Shown one piece after another: positions 34,704 through 42,092 of a stretch of 64,000 nucleotides of DNA. The position numbers and the translations under genes were made by a program. This DNA comes from Plantactinospora sp040120695. GTDB taxonomy: Bacteria; Actinomycetota; Actinomycetes; Mycobacteriales; Micromonosporaceae. A model generated the notes under the pieces. The model ran no database searches and was not told the origin of the DNA. It saw nothing but the letters and a program-made list of their open reading frames with translations. Every line of letters starts with the position of its first letter. Position 1 is the stretch's first letter. The stretch is taken from contig NZ_JBEEAC010000034.1 of the NCBI RefSeq assembly GCF_040120695.1, forward strand, positions 1 through 64,000, in the 5' to 3' direction.

Positions 34704-35972
34704 ATGACGACGACAGGCGGTACCGCGGCACGGACCTCCGCCGCCGTGAACCCCCCGGCGGCGCCCCCGCCCGGAGCCGGACGCAACCTGCTGCTGGCGA
34801 CCGTGGGATTCACGGTGAACTTCTGGGCCTGGGCACTGCTCGGTCCCCTCGGGCCCGGCGTCAAGGAGCGCCTCGGCCTCAGCTTCACCGCCCAGTCGCT
34901 GCTGGTGGCGGTCCCCGTGGTGGTCGGCTCCATCGGCCGCATCCCGATCGGGGCCCTGACCGACCGGTTCGGCGCCCGGGTGATGTTCCCGGTCGTCAGC
35001 CTGGCCACCATCGTCCCGGTGCTGACCCTCTCGGTCGTGTCGTCCTTCCCTGCGCTCATCGTCACCGGGTTCTTCCTCGGCATCGGCGGCACCGCCTTCG
35101 CCGTCGGCGTACCCCTGGTCTCCGGCTGGTACCCGCCCGCGCGGCGGGGCTTCGCCATCGGTGTGTTCGGCGCCGGCATGGGTGGAACCGCCATCTCGAA
35201 CTTCAGCACCGTCCAACTCGCCGACGCCTACGGCGCCAGGACGCCGTTCCTGCTCGTCGCGGCGATCCTCGCCGGCTACGCCGTGCTGGCGTTCCTGCTC
35301 ATCCGGGACGCACCCGGCCGGCAGCGGCCCGCCGGCTCCGCCTGGGCGCGCGTCGCCGAGGTCGGCCGGCTGCCGGTCACCTGGCAGCTGTGTTTCCTGT
35401 ACGCCGTCGGGTTCGGCGGCTTCGTCGCGTTCAGCGTCTACCTGCCCGCCTACCTGCGTACCGCCTACGACCTGTCCGCGGGCGACGCCGCACTGCGTAC
35501 CGCCGGCTTCGTGATCCTCGCCGTCCTCGCCCGACCCGCCGGGGGTTGGCTCTCCGACCGGTTCCACCCGGTGCCGGTGCTCGTCTGGTGCTTCGTGGGC
35601 ACCGCGGTCTTCGCCGTGGTGCAGGCGTTCCAGCCGGCGCTGATGCCGATCGCCACGATCTGCTTCCTCGGCCTGGCCGCACTCCTCGGCGCGGCCAGCG
35701 GTTCGGTCTTCGCGCTGGTCGGCAGGGTCGCCCCGGCCGACAAGGTCGGCACCGTCACCGGCGTGGTCGGTGCCGCCGGTGGACTCGGCGGCTTCGTCCC
35801 GCCGCTGATCATGGGCTGGGTGTACGGCGTCGAAGGTTCGTACGCCATCGGCCTGATGCTGCTCTCCGACGTCGCCCTGGCCGCCGCCGTCTACACCGCC
35901 GTCAAAATGAGCGGCCTCGCCCGCCGGACGGAGCCCGGCGGGCGACCACCGGCCGACGCCGCGCCATCCTGA
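34704..35972 (+). CDS. narK: Nitrate/nitrite transporter, major facilitator family
   Basis: The start is ATG 34704, 12 bases after a GAGG-type ribosome site; the long upstream frame lies over narI. The 422 residues form about 12 helices with MFS loop motif GRIPIGALTDRFGARVMFP and the nitrate signature GGTAFAVGVPLVSGWYPPARRGFAIGVFGAGMGGTAIS. The second signature half, GLGGFVPPLIMGWVYG, is also present. It would import nitrate and/or export nitrite for the Nar enzyme. It converges on metG. Confidence 0.92.
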   Translation: MTTTGGTAARTSAAVNPPAAPPPGAGRNLLLATVGFTVNFWAWALLGPLGPGVKERLGLSFTAQSLLVAVPVVVGSIGRIPIGALTDRFGARVMFPVVSLATIVPVLTLSVVSSFPALIVTGFFLGIGGTAFAVGVPLVSGWYPPARRGFAIGVFGAGMGGTAISNFSTVQLADAYGARTPFLLVAAILAGYAVLAFLLIRDAPGRQRPAGSAWARVAEVGRLPVTWQLCFLYAVGFGGFVAFSVYLPAYLRTAYDLSAGDAALRTAGFVILAVLARPAGGWLSDRFHPVPVLVWCFVGTAVFAVVQAFQPALMPIATICFLGLAALLGAASGSVFALVGRVAPADKVGTVTGVVGAAGGLGGFVPPLIMGWVYGVEGSYAIGLMLLSDVALAAAVYTAVKMSGLARRTEPGGRPPADAAPS

Positions 35973-36015
35973 GCACCTGGCATCGGTGCCGCGGGCCGGG
36001 GCGGGCGGATCCCGC

Positions 36016-37575
36016 TCAGCCGGCCACCTCGATGCGGGGGAAGAGCACGGCGGGCTTCTCCACGGTCCGGCCGGTCAGGTCCGGCAGCGAGTCGCCCTGC
36101 TCCAGCAGATCGGCCGGCTTGGCGCCGAGCGCCGTGCCGATCCGCTCGCTGGCGGACGGGAGGAAGGGCGCGATCAGGGCGGCCAACTGTTGGATCACCC
36201 CCGCCAGGTGGTGCAGCGTGGTGTCCAGCCGGACCCGGGCTGCCTCGTCCGTGCTCTCCTGCTTCGCCAGGTGCCAGGGCGCCCGCTCGTCCACGTACGC
36301 GTTGGCCCGCCGGACCAGCTCCCAGATCCGGGCGTTCGCCTCGCGGTGGTCGTAGCGGTCCATTGCCGCGCGTACCCCGGTCGCACTGGCCGTCACCTGG
36401 TCGCGCAGCGCCGTCTCCGCCTCGTCCAGCGGGCCTGCGGCCGGCACCACACCGCCCCGGTATCGGCCGATCATGCTGGCGACCCGGCTGACCAGGTTGC
36501 CCAGTCCGTTGGCGAGGTCCCCGTTGTAGCGGTTGACCAGCCGCTCCTCGTTGAAGTCGCCGTCGAGGAACGGTGAGAAGTCGGCGAGCAGGAAGTGCCG
36601 GACCGCCTCGACCCCGTACTCCCCGACAAGCTGGGCCGGGTCGACGACGTTGCCGAGCGACTTGCTGATCTTCTGCCCGGAGAGCGTGATGTAACCGTGC
36701 ACCACCACGTCGGTCGGGATCGGCAGGCCGGCCGACATCAGCATGGCGGGCCAGTAGACCGCGTGGAACCGGATGACCCCCTTGCCGACGACGTGCACCC
36801 GGCGTTCGGCGTCGGTCCAGTACCGGGCGAACCGCTCGTCCTCGCGCTGCCAGCCCAACGCGTTGACGTAGTTGGTCAGCGCGTCGATCCAGACGTACAT
36901 GACCTGGTCCGGGTCGGCGGGGACGTCGATCCCCCAGCCCCGGGCCCGGGACCGGGACCGGGAGATGCTGATGTCCGCCAGGCCGGACCGGACGAAGCTC
37001 GTCACCTCGTTCGCCCGGGACGCCGGGGTGATCTTCAGCTCGCCCGACTCCAGGGCCTGGAGAATGCGGTCCTGATAGCGGGACAGGCGGAAGAAGTAAT
37101 TCGTCTCCTCCACCGTCTCCGGCCGGGTGAGATGCTCGGGGCAGAGCCCGTCAACGAGTTCCGATTCGCTGTAGAACTGCTCGCAGCCGACGCAGTAAAG
37201 GCCCTCGTAGGCCATGCTGTAAATGTCGCCGGCAGCCTCCATCCGACGCCAGATCTCGGTCGCACCGGCAATGTGGTCCGGGTCCACGCTGGTCCGGATG
37301 AAATACGAATTGTCGACCTCGAGTGCGTCGATCAGACGGGTGAAGTTCTGCACGTTGTCGTCGACCAGCTGCCGGGGCGAGACACCCGCCTGCTCGGCGG
37401 CGAGCACGTTCTTGAGGCTGTTCTCGTCCGAGCCGGTCAGGAAGAAGGTGTCCCGACCGTGCTGCCGCAGGTAACGGACGTACGCGTCACTCTGCACATA
37501 TTCCAGGGCGTGGCCGAGATGCGGCTTCGCATTGACATATGGAATAGTGGTCGACAGGAACACCGCGCTGGGCAT
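36016..37575 (-). CDS. metG: Methionyl-tRNA synthetase
   Basis: This is a 519-residue class I synthetase. The ATP motif HLGH is at residues 19-22 and KISKS near residue 293. The CP insertion has a single zinc knuckle, CVGCEQF...GLCPEH, unlike the four-Cys form, and there is no C-terminal tRNA-binding extension. GGGGGT precedes ATG 37575. It charges tRNA-Met in the cytoplasm. Its position between a nitrate island and unrelated small genes, and the duplicated upstream segment, leave open whether this is the housekeeping copy or a second one. Confidence 0.93.
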   Translation of the reverse strand: MPSAVFLSTTIPYVNAKPHLGHALEYVQSDAYVRYLRQHGRDTFFLTGSDENSLKNVLAAEQAGVSPRQLVDDNVQNFTRLIDALEVDNSYFIRTSVDPDHIAGATEIWRRMEAAGDIYSMAYEGLYCVGCEQFYSESELVDGLCPEHLTRPETVEETNYFFRLSRYQDRILQALESGELKITPASRANEVTSFVRSGLADISISRSRSRARGWGIDVPADPDQVMYVWIDALTNYVNALGWQREDERFARYWTDAERRVHVVGKGVIRFHAVYWPAMLMSAGLPIPTDVVVHGYITLSGQKISKSLGNVVDPAQLVGEYGVEAVRHFLLADFSPFLDGDFNEERLVNRYNGDLANGLGNLVSRVASMIGRYRGGVVPAAGPLDEAETALRDQVTASATGVRAAMDRYDHREANARIWELVRRANAYVDERAPWHLAKQESTDEAARVRLDTTLHHLAGVIQQLAALIAPFLPSASERIGTALGAKPADLLEQGDSLPDLTGRTVEKPAVLFPRIEVAG

Positions 37576-37924
37576 CTTACCCCCGGATTACTCTTCAGGT
37601 GTGGCTAATCTTGTCGGTGTGGCTAATCTTGTCTCGTCGATCGGTCGGCGATCACCCGGCGGTCGTCGACAGGGCTAAAAGGGTAACAGGACGGTACGCC
37701 CGACCGGCGCAGCGGGCCGCGTCGATGATGCCACCGGGGTCGCGGCCGCCCGTGACACGGGGGAGGTCGCCCCGGGATCTTGGGAGTGTCTGGCCCCGGG
37801 ACGCGTGCGTGCGGTTCCGTCAGGTGGTGAAGATCGGGGTCAGCGTGCCACGGGCCGGACCGCGGCCCCGGCGCGCTGACCGTCCGACCTCACAGGACCC
37901 GCGGCAGCCCCGCCCACCGCCGGT
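37576..37924. other. Upstream region of metG
   Basis: There is no gene in this 349-bp interval. It holds the tandem 18-bp duplication (37598-37633) and an AT-richer stretch around 37672-37690 (GGCTAAAAGGGTAACAGG) that could contain the metG promoter on the minus strand. Confidence 0.5.
37598..37633. repeat. Perfect tandem 18-bp duplication in the metG leader
   Basis: GGTGTGGCTAATCTTGTC occurs at 37598-37615 and again at 37616-37633, with no spacer. It begins 22 bp before the metG start, reading on the opposite strand. It could be a duplicated operator or promoter element. Confidence 0.9.
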
Positions 37925-38245
37925 TCAGCGGTTGCGCGCCTGCTGGCACGGCATGCAGAAGCGGGCGTGCGGCAGGATCTCCAGCCGTTCGGTGGGGATG
38001 TCTCGCTGGCACTGCTCGCACGTGCCGTAGCTGCCGTCGGTCATCCGCTGCAATGCCTCGGTGTTGTCGGCCACGGCCCGCTGCGTGGAGTTGATGAGCG
38101 CGGTGACGGTCTGCGGGTCCAGGCCGATCTGTTCGGGGTTCCTGCGGTGCGTCCTGAGCTTCTCCAGTTCGGCGGTCTGCTGGTCGAGCTGGGCCTGCAG
38201 GACCTGCTGGAAGTTCTGTAGACGGTTGTTGTCGACGGTGGTCAT
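37925..38245 (-). CDS. DksA/TraR-type C4 zinc finger protein
   Basis: The 106 residues form an N-terminal coiled coil (NFQQVLQAQLDQQTAELEKLRTH) and a C-terminal four-cysteine finger, CEQC-x17-CMPC, as in DksA/TraR. Such proteins enter the secondary channel of RNA polymerase, but the acidic tip residues of canonical DksA are not obvious. It is a single gene; the upstream 160 bp carry interspersed direct repeats. Confidence 0.88.
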   Translation of the reverse strand: MTTVDNNRLQNFQQVLQAQLDQQTAELEKLRTHRRNPEQIGLDPQTVTALINSTQRAVADNTEALQRMTDGSYGTCEQCQRDIPTERLEILPHARFCMPCQQARNR

Positions 38246-38265
38246 GGATGGCTACCTTTCTCGAG

Positions 38266-38344
38266 GTTCCACGGCTGGCTTTCCTGGCAGTTCACGATCG
38301 ACTTTCCTGGCAGTTCCACGGCTGGCGGTGGTCCCACGGCTGGC
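38266..38344. repeat. Interspersed direct repeats upstream of the TraR-like gene
   Basis: GTTCCACGGCTGGC occurs at 38266-38279 and 38313-38326, with a third near copy at 38331-38344. CTTTCCTGGCAGTTC occurs at 38279-38293 and 38302-38316. The two units alternate. This is a promoter-proximal iteron-like block of unknown role. Confidence 0.75.
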
Positions 38345-38412
38345 GACAAGGTCCACGGCGCCGCCCGGGGCCGTACGGTGCCGCGTGGCCGGTGGGGCTC
38401 GCCCGGGACCGG

Positions 38413-39234
38413 TCAGCGTCGACGCGGGCGGCGACGTATCGCAGCGAGGGCGGACAGCCCGGCACCGTGCACCGCGGCGACGCGAGGACGTCTGGCCGAC
38501 CGGACCGGCAGCCGCAGCACGGCGGTGGCCCGGGCGGCCAACTCCGGCGTGTTGGCCCCGCCGCCGACGAGGACCAGGCCGCGGTGCGCGGCGGCCCGGT
38601 CGACGTCGCGCGCCCGGCCGTCCCGGCGTAGGTCCTGAACCAGGTCGGTGACGGTGTGGACGACGACATCGGCGGCGGTGGGCCCGATGAGGTCCCGGAC
38701 TCCGATGGTCGCCTGGCGGGCGGTGATCAGACCCCCGTCAGCCAGCATCGCGACCTCGATGAGCTGCGCTCCGACGTCCGCGATGAGCAGCGGACCCGGT
38801 GCCGCGCCGGCGCCGATCGCGGCTGCGCGGATGGTGGGGGTGAGCATCAGCCGGGACGGCTGGAACACCGTGGTGAGCAGCTCCCGCATGGCCTCGTCGT
38901 CGCTCGCCTTGCTCAGGACCGGTCGGCAGGCGACCATGACCGCTCCGGACGGCAGCGGTTGGTGGTAGCGGGACAGTATCCGGTCCAGCAGCCTCCGCAG
39001 GCCGTTCGCATCGGCGATGCGGCCGCGCTGCACCAGGGGCTTGGGGTTGCTCAGGCTGTCGTTGAGGCTGGGCAGCTGCACCAAGGGGCGTCCGGAGGCC
39101 CAGATCCGGGCGTAGCCGCTGCCCAGGTCGATGCCGACCGCGGCCGGCTCGGTGCCGGTGGGCTCGCCGGCCGTACGCTGGGTGCCCGAGGCGGACGCCG
39201 ATGCCAGGGCGCCGTGCTGATCGACGATGCTCAC
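38413..39234 (-). CDS. MreB-like actin-family ATPase, short form
   Basis: The 273 residues show the actin/Hsp70 fold signatures: phosphate-1 GIDLGSGYARIW (about 34-45), phosphate-2 IADVGAQLIEVAML and adenosine motif VGGGANTPELAARA. It has an MreB-style VACRP segment, but the protein is about 70 residues shorter than MreB and lacks the hydrophobic membrane-binding helix at its N-terminus. Actinomycetes with apical growth use DivIVA rather than MreB for shape, so this is likely a specialised paralogue. A small ORF sits upstream. Confidence 0.7.
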   Translation of the reverse strand: MSIVDQHGALASASASGTQRTAGEPTGTEPAAVGIDLGSGYARIWASGRPLVQLPSLNDSLSNPKPLVQRGRIADANGLRRLLDRILSRYHQPLPSGAVMVACRPVLSKASDDEAMRELLTTVFQPSRLMLTPTIRAAAIGAGAAPGPLLIADVGAQLIEVAMLADGGLITARQATIGVRDLIGPTAADVVVHTVTDLVQDLRRDGRARDVDRAAAHRGLVLVGGGANTPELAARATAVLRLPVRSARRPRVAAVHGAGLSALAAIRRRPRRR

Positions 39235-39345
39235 CGTCTAGCCCCTTCCACCTCGAAGACGATCGGTCGTCGGAGTCGACCGAGCAGAATGCTGGTAGCG
39301 CCGGTCGCCTGCCAGGTGTGTGGCAGGTCTGTCGGGGCGCTGCGG

Positions 39346-39522
39346 CTAGCGAGCCGTGCCTCTGCGCACCGTGGCGACGACTCGCACCGGGGGCGCTGGA
39401 CTGTCCTGCACCGGACCATCGGAACCTGGTGGCGCGACCGGTGCACTGCCGGCCGGCGCAGCGAGGCCGTGCGCGCGCAGGCTGGCGACGCCCGGAAGCT
39501 TCGTGGCCTTACCGGTCGTCAT
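39346..39522 (-). CDS. Small protein of 58 residues upstream of the MreB-like gene
   Basis: ATG 39522 is preceded by an excellent ribosome site, GAGGAGGTG, which is the main support. The product begins MTTGKATKLPGVASLRAHGL and ends in a basic patch, with a Pro/Ala-rich middle. It has no signal peptide, membrane helix or cysteines. It is 111 bp upstream of the MreB-like gene on the same strand and may be co-transcribed. The function is unknown, and I do not recognise a family. Confidence 0.5.
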   Translation of the reverse strand: MTTGKATKLPGVASLRAHGLAAPAGSAPVAPPGSDGPVQDSPAPPVRVVATVRRGTAR

Positions 39523-39830
39523 CACACCTCCTCGCACGCTCGCGACCAGATAGAACCTCGAGCATCCGCCTGTCGCGCCGCTGCGGCATGGGCTGCCGCC
39601 GGCAAGGTCTTCGGCTTCGTACTGCCGGCGACCGGCAAGGTGGGCGCGACCGCGCATGAGGCTGGGGTCAGAGCCGGTGGGCGCTGGGGTCAGAGCCGGT
39701 GGGCGACGGCGGGCGGGGATGCGGCCCGGCGCCCGGGGGCCGGCCCCCGAAGGCGGATATCCAGCGCATATGGTCTCGGCGGCGGCCATAATGATCGAGA
39801 TCCACCACCGGACGCGCGAGGAAGGGCACG
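39523..39830. other. Intergenic region with a tandem duplication
   Basis: This 308-bp region lies between the small ORF and the dioxygenase gene. Apart from the 22-bp duplication at 39661-39704 and the ribosome site GAGGAAGG before 39831, I see no gene in it. Confidence 0.5.
39661..39704. repeat. Perfect tandem 22-bp duplication
   Basis: The unit beginning GCTGGGGTCAGAGCC at 39661-39682 is repeated exactly at 39683-39704. It lies in the divergent space between the small ORF and the dioxygenase gene. Confidence 0.9.
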
Positions 39831-40715
39831 ATGGTGACTCCAGAATCCGTCAACACCCCGGACACCCCGATGCCGGCGGCCTTTTTCGGCCACGGCAATC
39901 CGATGAACGCGCTGGAGGTCAACCGCTACTCCTCGGCATGGCGAGCCTTCGGAGAGAGCGTGCCGCGCCCACGCGCGATCCTGGTCGTCAGCGCCCACTG
40001 GTACATCAACGCCACCGCCGTCACCGCCATGCCGAGGCCGCGGACGATCCACGACTTCTACGGCTTCCCCCAGGAACTGTTCGAGGTGCAGTACCCCGCC
40101 CCCGGACTACCCGAGATGGCCGCTGAGGTCAGTGACGTCGTCCACCCGACCTGGGTCGGTGCGGACGTCGACAGTTGGGGCATCGACCACGGCACCTGGT
40201 CGGTGCTCGTGCACGCCTTTCCCGACGCCTCCATTCCGGTGGTCCAGCTCAGCATCAACGCCGACAAGCCGCTCGACTACCACCTGGAACTGGGTGCCAA
40301 GCTGGCGCCGCTGCGCAAGCGAGGGGTACTCATCGTCGCCAGCGGTAACGTGGTGCACAACCTGCGCGGCATGGACTGGAAGCTCACCGACGAGGGCTAC
40401 GACTGGGCCCAGCGCTTCGACGAGGAGGCCAAGACCCGGATGCTCACCGATCCGACCGAGTTCGCGACCCTCGACGCCCACCCCGACTACCGCCGCGCCG
40501 CACCCACCCCGGACCACATCATCCCCGCCCTGTACCTCGCGGGCCTGGCCGGAGCCACCGACACGCCGGGCACCGACGTTCTGGTCGACGGCTACGCCTA
40601 CGGGTCGCTCTCGATGACGGCGTACACGCTCGGCCTGCGCCGCCCGGACGCCCTCAGTGGCGCCGGCTCCCCGCAGCCGCCGGCCGACCTGCCGCCGGAC
40701 GGATCCAACATCTGA
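39831..40715 (+). CDS. DODA-type extradiol aromatic ring-opening dioxygenase, YgiD-like
   Basis: The 294 residues are a class III LigB-like dioxygenase. Metal-site histidines are in FFGHGNPMNAL (residue 21), VSAHWYINA, GIDHGTWSVL and VASGNVVHNLRGMDW. The layout is that of 4,5-DOPA extradiol dioxygenase YgiD. GAGGAAGG precedes ATG 39831. The enzyme opens catechol rings using iron or zinc, but the natural substrate in bacteria is not settled. It is a lone gene convergent with the Mrp operon. Confidence 0.9.
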   Translation: MVTPESVNTPDTPMPAAFFGHGNPMNALEVNRYSSAWRAFGESVPRPRAILVVSAHWYINATAVTAMPRPRTIHDFYGFPQELFEVQYPAPGLPEMAAEVSDVVHPTWVGADVDSWGIDHGTWSVLVHAFPDASIPVVQLSINADKPLDYHLELGAKLAPLRKRGVLIVASGNVVHNLRGMDWKLTDEGYDWAQRFDEEAKTRMLTDPTEFATLDAHPDYRRAAPTPDHIIPALYLAGLAGATDTPGTDVLVDGYAYGSLSMTAYTLGLRRPDALSGAGSPQPPADLPPDGSNI

Positions 40716-40864
40716 CCACCCGGCGGAGGCAGGCCGTCGGCGTGGTCTCGGGCGGCGTCGCCTTACGGTACCGACCTCCCGGCGGTCGCACGGGGCGGGA
40801 CACCTCCGCGGCGCCGGGCCCGGATGGCGTTCCAGGACGCGGCCCGGGCCGACGGTCAGGCGGT

Positions 40865-41215
40865 TTACCCGTCGTCGTTCTGCCGCGCGCCGAGTTCGTC
40901 GGTGACCAGCAGGTCGCGGCGGAACTGGCCGGTTCGGTAGGCCGCGCGGCCCACCATGTGCGCGGCGACGGGCGCGGTGGCGAGTTGAAACGCGCCGACG
41001 AGCACCAGCGTGGTGACGTCGACGACGGTGCCCAGCCGCAGCGCCGTGCCGGTCAGGATGAGCAGCAGTCCGAGCACCTGCGGCTTGGTCGCCGCGTGCA
41101 TCCGGGAGAGCAGGTCGGGGAAGCGCAGCAGGCCGAGGCCTGCCGCCAGGCTCAGCAGGGCGCCGCAGAGCAGGCATGCGGCGGCGAGGACGTCGACGAC
41201 GCCGGCCGCGGTCAT
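40865..41215 (-). CDS. mrpG: Mrp Na+/H+ antiporter subunit G
   Basis: The 116 residues form three membrane helices with the MnhG signature LGLLRFPDLLSRMHAATKPQVLGLLLILTG. It is a small accessory subunit of the multi-subunit Na+/H+ antiporter. It is the last gene of the Mrp operon and overlaps mrpF by four bases. The C-terminal cytoplasmic tail is short and charged. Confidence 0.92.
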   Translation of the reverse strand: MTAAGVVDVLAAACLLCGALLSLAAGLGLLRFPDLLSRMHAATKPQVLGLLLILTGTALRLGTVVDVTTLVLVGAFQLATAPVAAHMVGRAAYRTGQFRRDLLVTDELGARQNDDG

Positions 41216-41541
41216 CGCTGCCCCGCGGGACCGGGCTGCCCGTCGGCCGGCCCCTCCTCACGCTCGAGTGTCGGCCCGGCGACGGGCGACGCCGGGTCGA
41301 CGAACCGGCCGACGGCGATCGAGGCGATCGGACCGAGCAGGGCCAGCCCGAGCAGGATCGGCAGTCCGGTCGCGTCACGGGTGTACGCCGCCTCGGTGGC
41401 GATCGCGCCGACGGCGATGGCGAGCAGTACGTCGTTGGCCACGATGCGGTCCAGTGTGGACGGGCCCCGCACGATTCGGAGCAGCGCCAGGCCGAATCCG
41501 GCGGCCAGCAGCACCGCGACGACATAAGCGACGACGGTCAT
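41212..41541 (-). CDS. mrpF: Mrp Na+/H+ antiporter subunit F
   Basis: The start is ATG 41541, overlapping the mrpE stop as ATGA; a longer open frame upstream lies over mrpE. The 109 residues form three helices with the MnhF motif LLRIVRGPSTLDRIVANDVLLAIAVGAIA. The soluble tail of about 25 residues is acidic and Pro-rich. It belongs to the membrane arm of the antiporter. Confidence 0.92.
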   Translation of the reverse strand: MTVVAYVVAVLLAAGFGLALLRIVRGPSTLDRIVANDVLLAIAVGAIATEAAYTRDATGLPILLGLALLGPIASIAVGRFVDPASPVAGPTLEREEGPADGQPGPAGQR

Positions 41542-42092
41542 CGGTGACCTCTCTCGTTGGTGATCTGCTTGAGTTCGGCGGCGGAGCCGATGGCACGCAC
41601 GATCCGGGCCTCCAGGGCGTAGACCTCGCGGCGGAACTCCTCGACGGCGTTCCGGTCGCGGACGTCGAAGACGTGGATGTAGAGCACCCCGGCGGCGCGG
41701 TCGGTGTCGACGATGATGCTGCCGGGAATCAGCGAGACGGCCTCCCCACACAGGGTGAGGTTCAGGTCGGAGCGGACGGTCAACCGCACGGCGATCACCG
41801 CGCTGTACGGCCGGTACCGGAACCGGACCGCGGTCCACGCCAGGTGGGCGCTGGCCACCACCAGGTCGAGGAGGAACCTGGCGGCGAACCGCAGCAGCCC
41901 CAGCACCCGTGGCCGTCCGGCGAAGGTCACCGGCGGCAGTGGGAAGACGGTGATGACGACGGCGGAGACCACGAGCCCGCCGAAGAACGTCGCCCAGGAG
42001 AACACGCCCCAGAGCAGCATCCACAGCACGGTCAGCCCGCCGACGGCGATGAGTCGGTCGCGGATGCGGCGGTCCGGGCGGACGGCGGTCAC
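41538..42092 (-). CDS. mrpE: Mrp Na+/H+ antiporter subunit E
   Basis: The start is GTG 42092, overlapping the mrpD stop as GTGA. The 184 residues have two or three N-terminal helices, then a cytoplasmic domain with the MnhE block LTLCGEAVSLIPGSIIVDTDRAAGVLYIHVFDV. This subunit stabilises the complex at the cytoplasmic side. Confidence 0.92.
   Translation of the reverse strand: MTAVRPDRRIRDRLIAVGGLTVLWMLLWGVFSWATFFGGLVVSAVVITVFPLPPVTFAGRPRVLGLLRFAARFLLDLVVASAHLAWTAVRFRYRPYSAVIAVRLTVRSDLNLTLCGEAVSLIPGSIIVDTDRAAGVLYIHVFDVRDRNAVEEFRREVYALEARIVRAIGSAAELKQITNERGHR

Noticed and set aside
37598..37633. CRISPR-like repeat
   Set aside because: There are only two copies with no spacer, so it is a tandem duplication.
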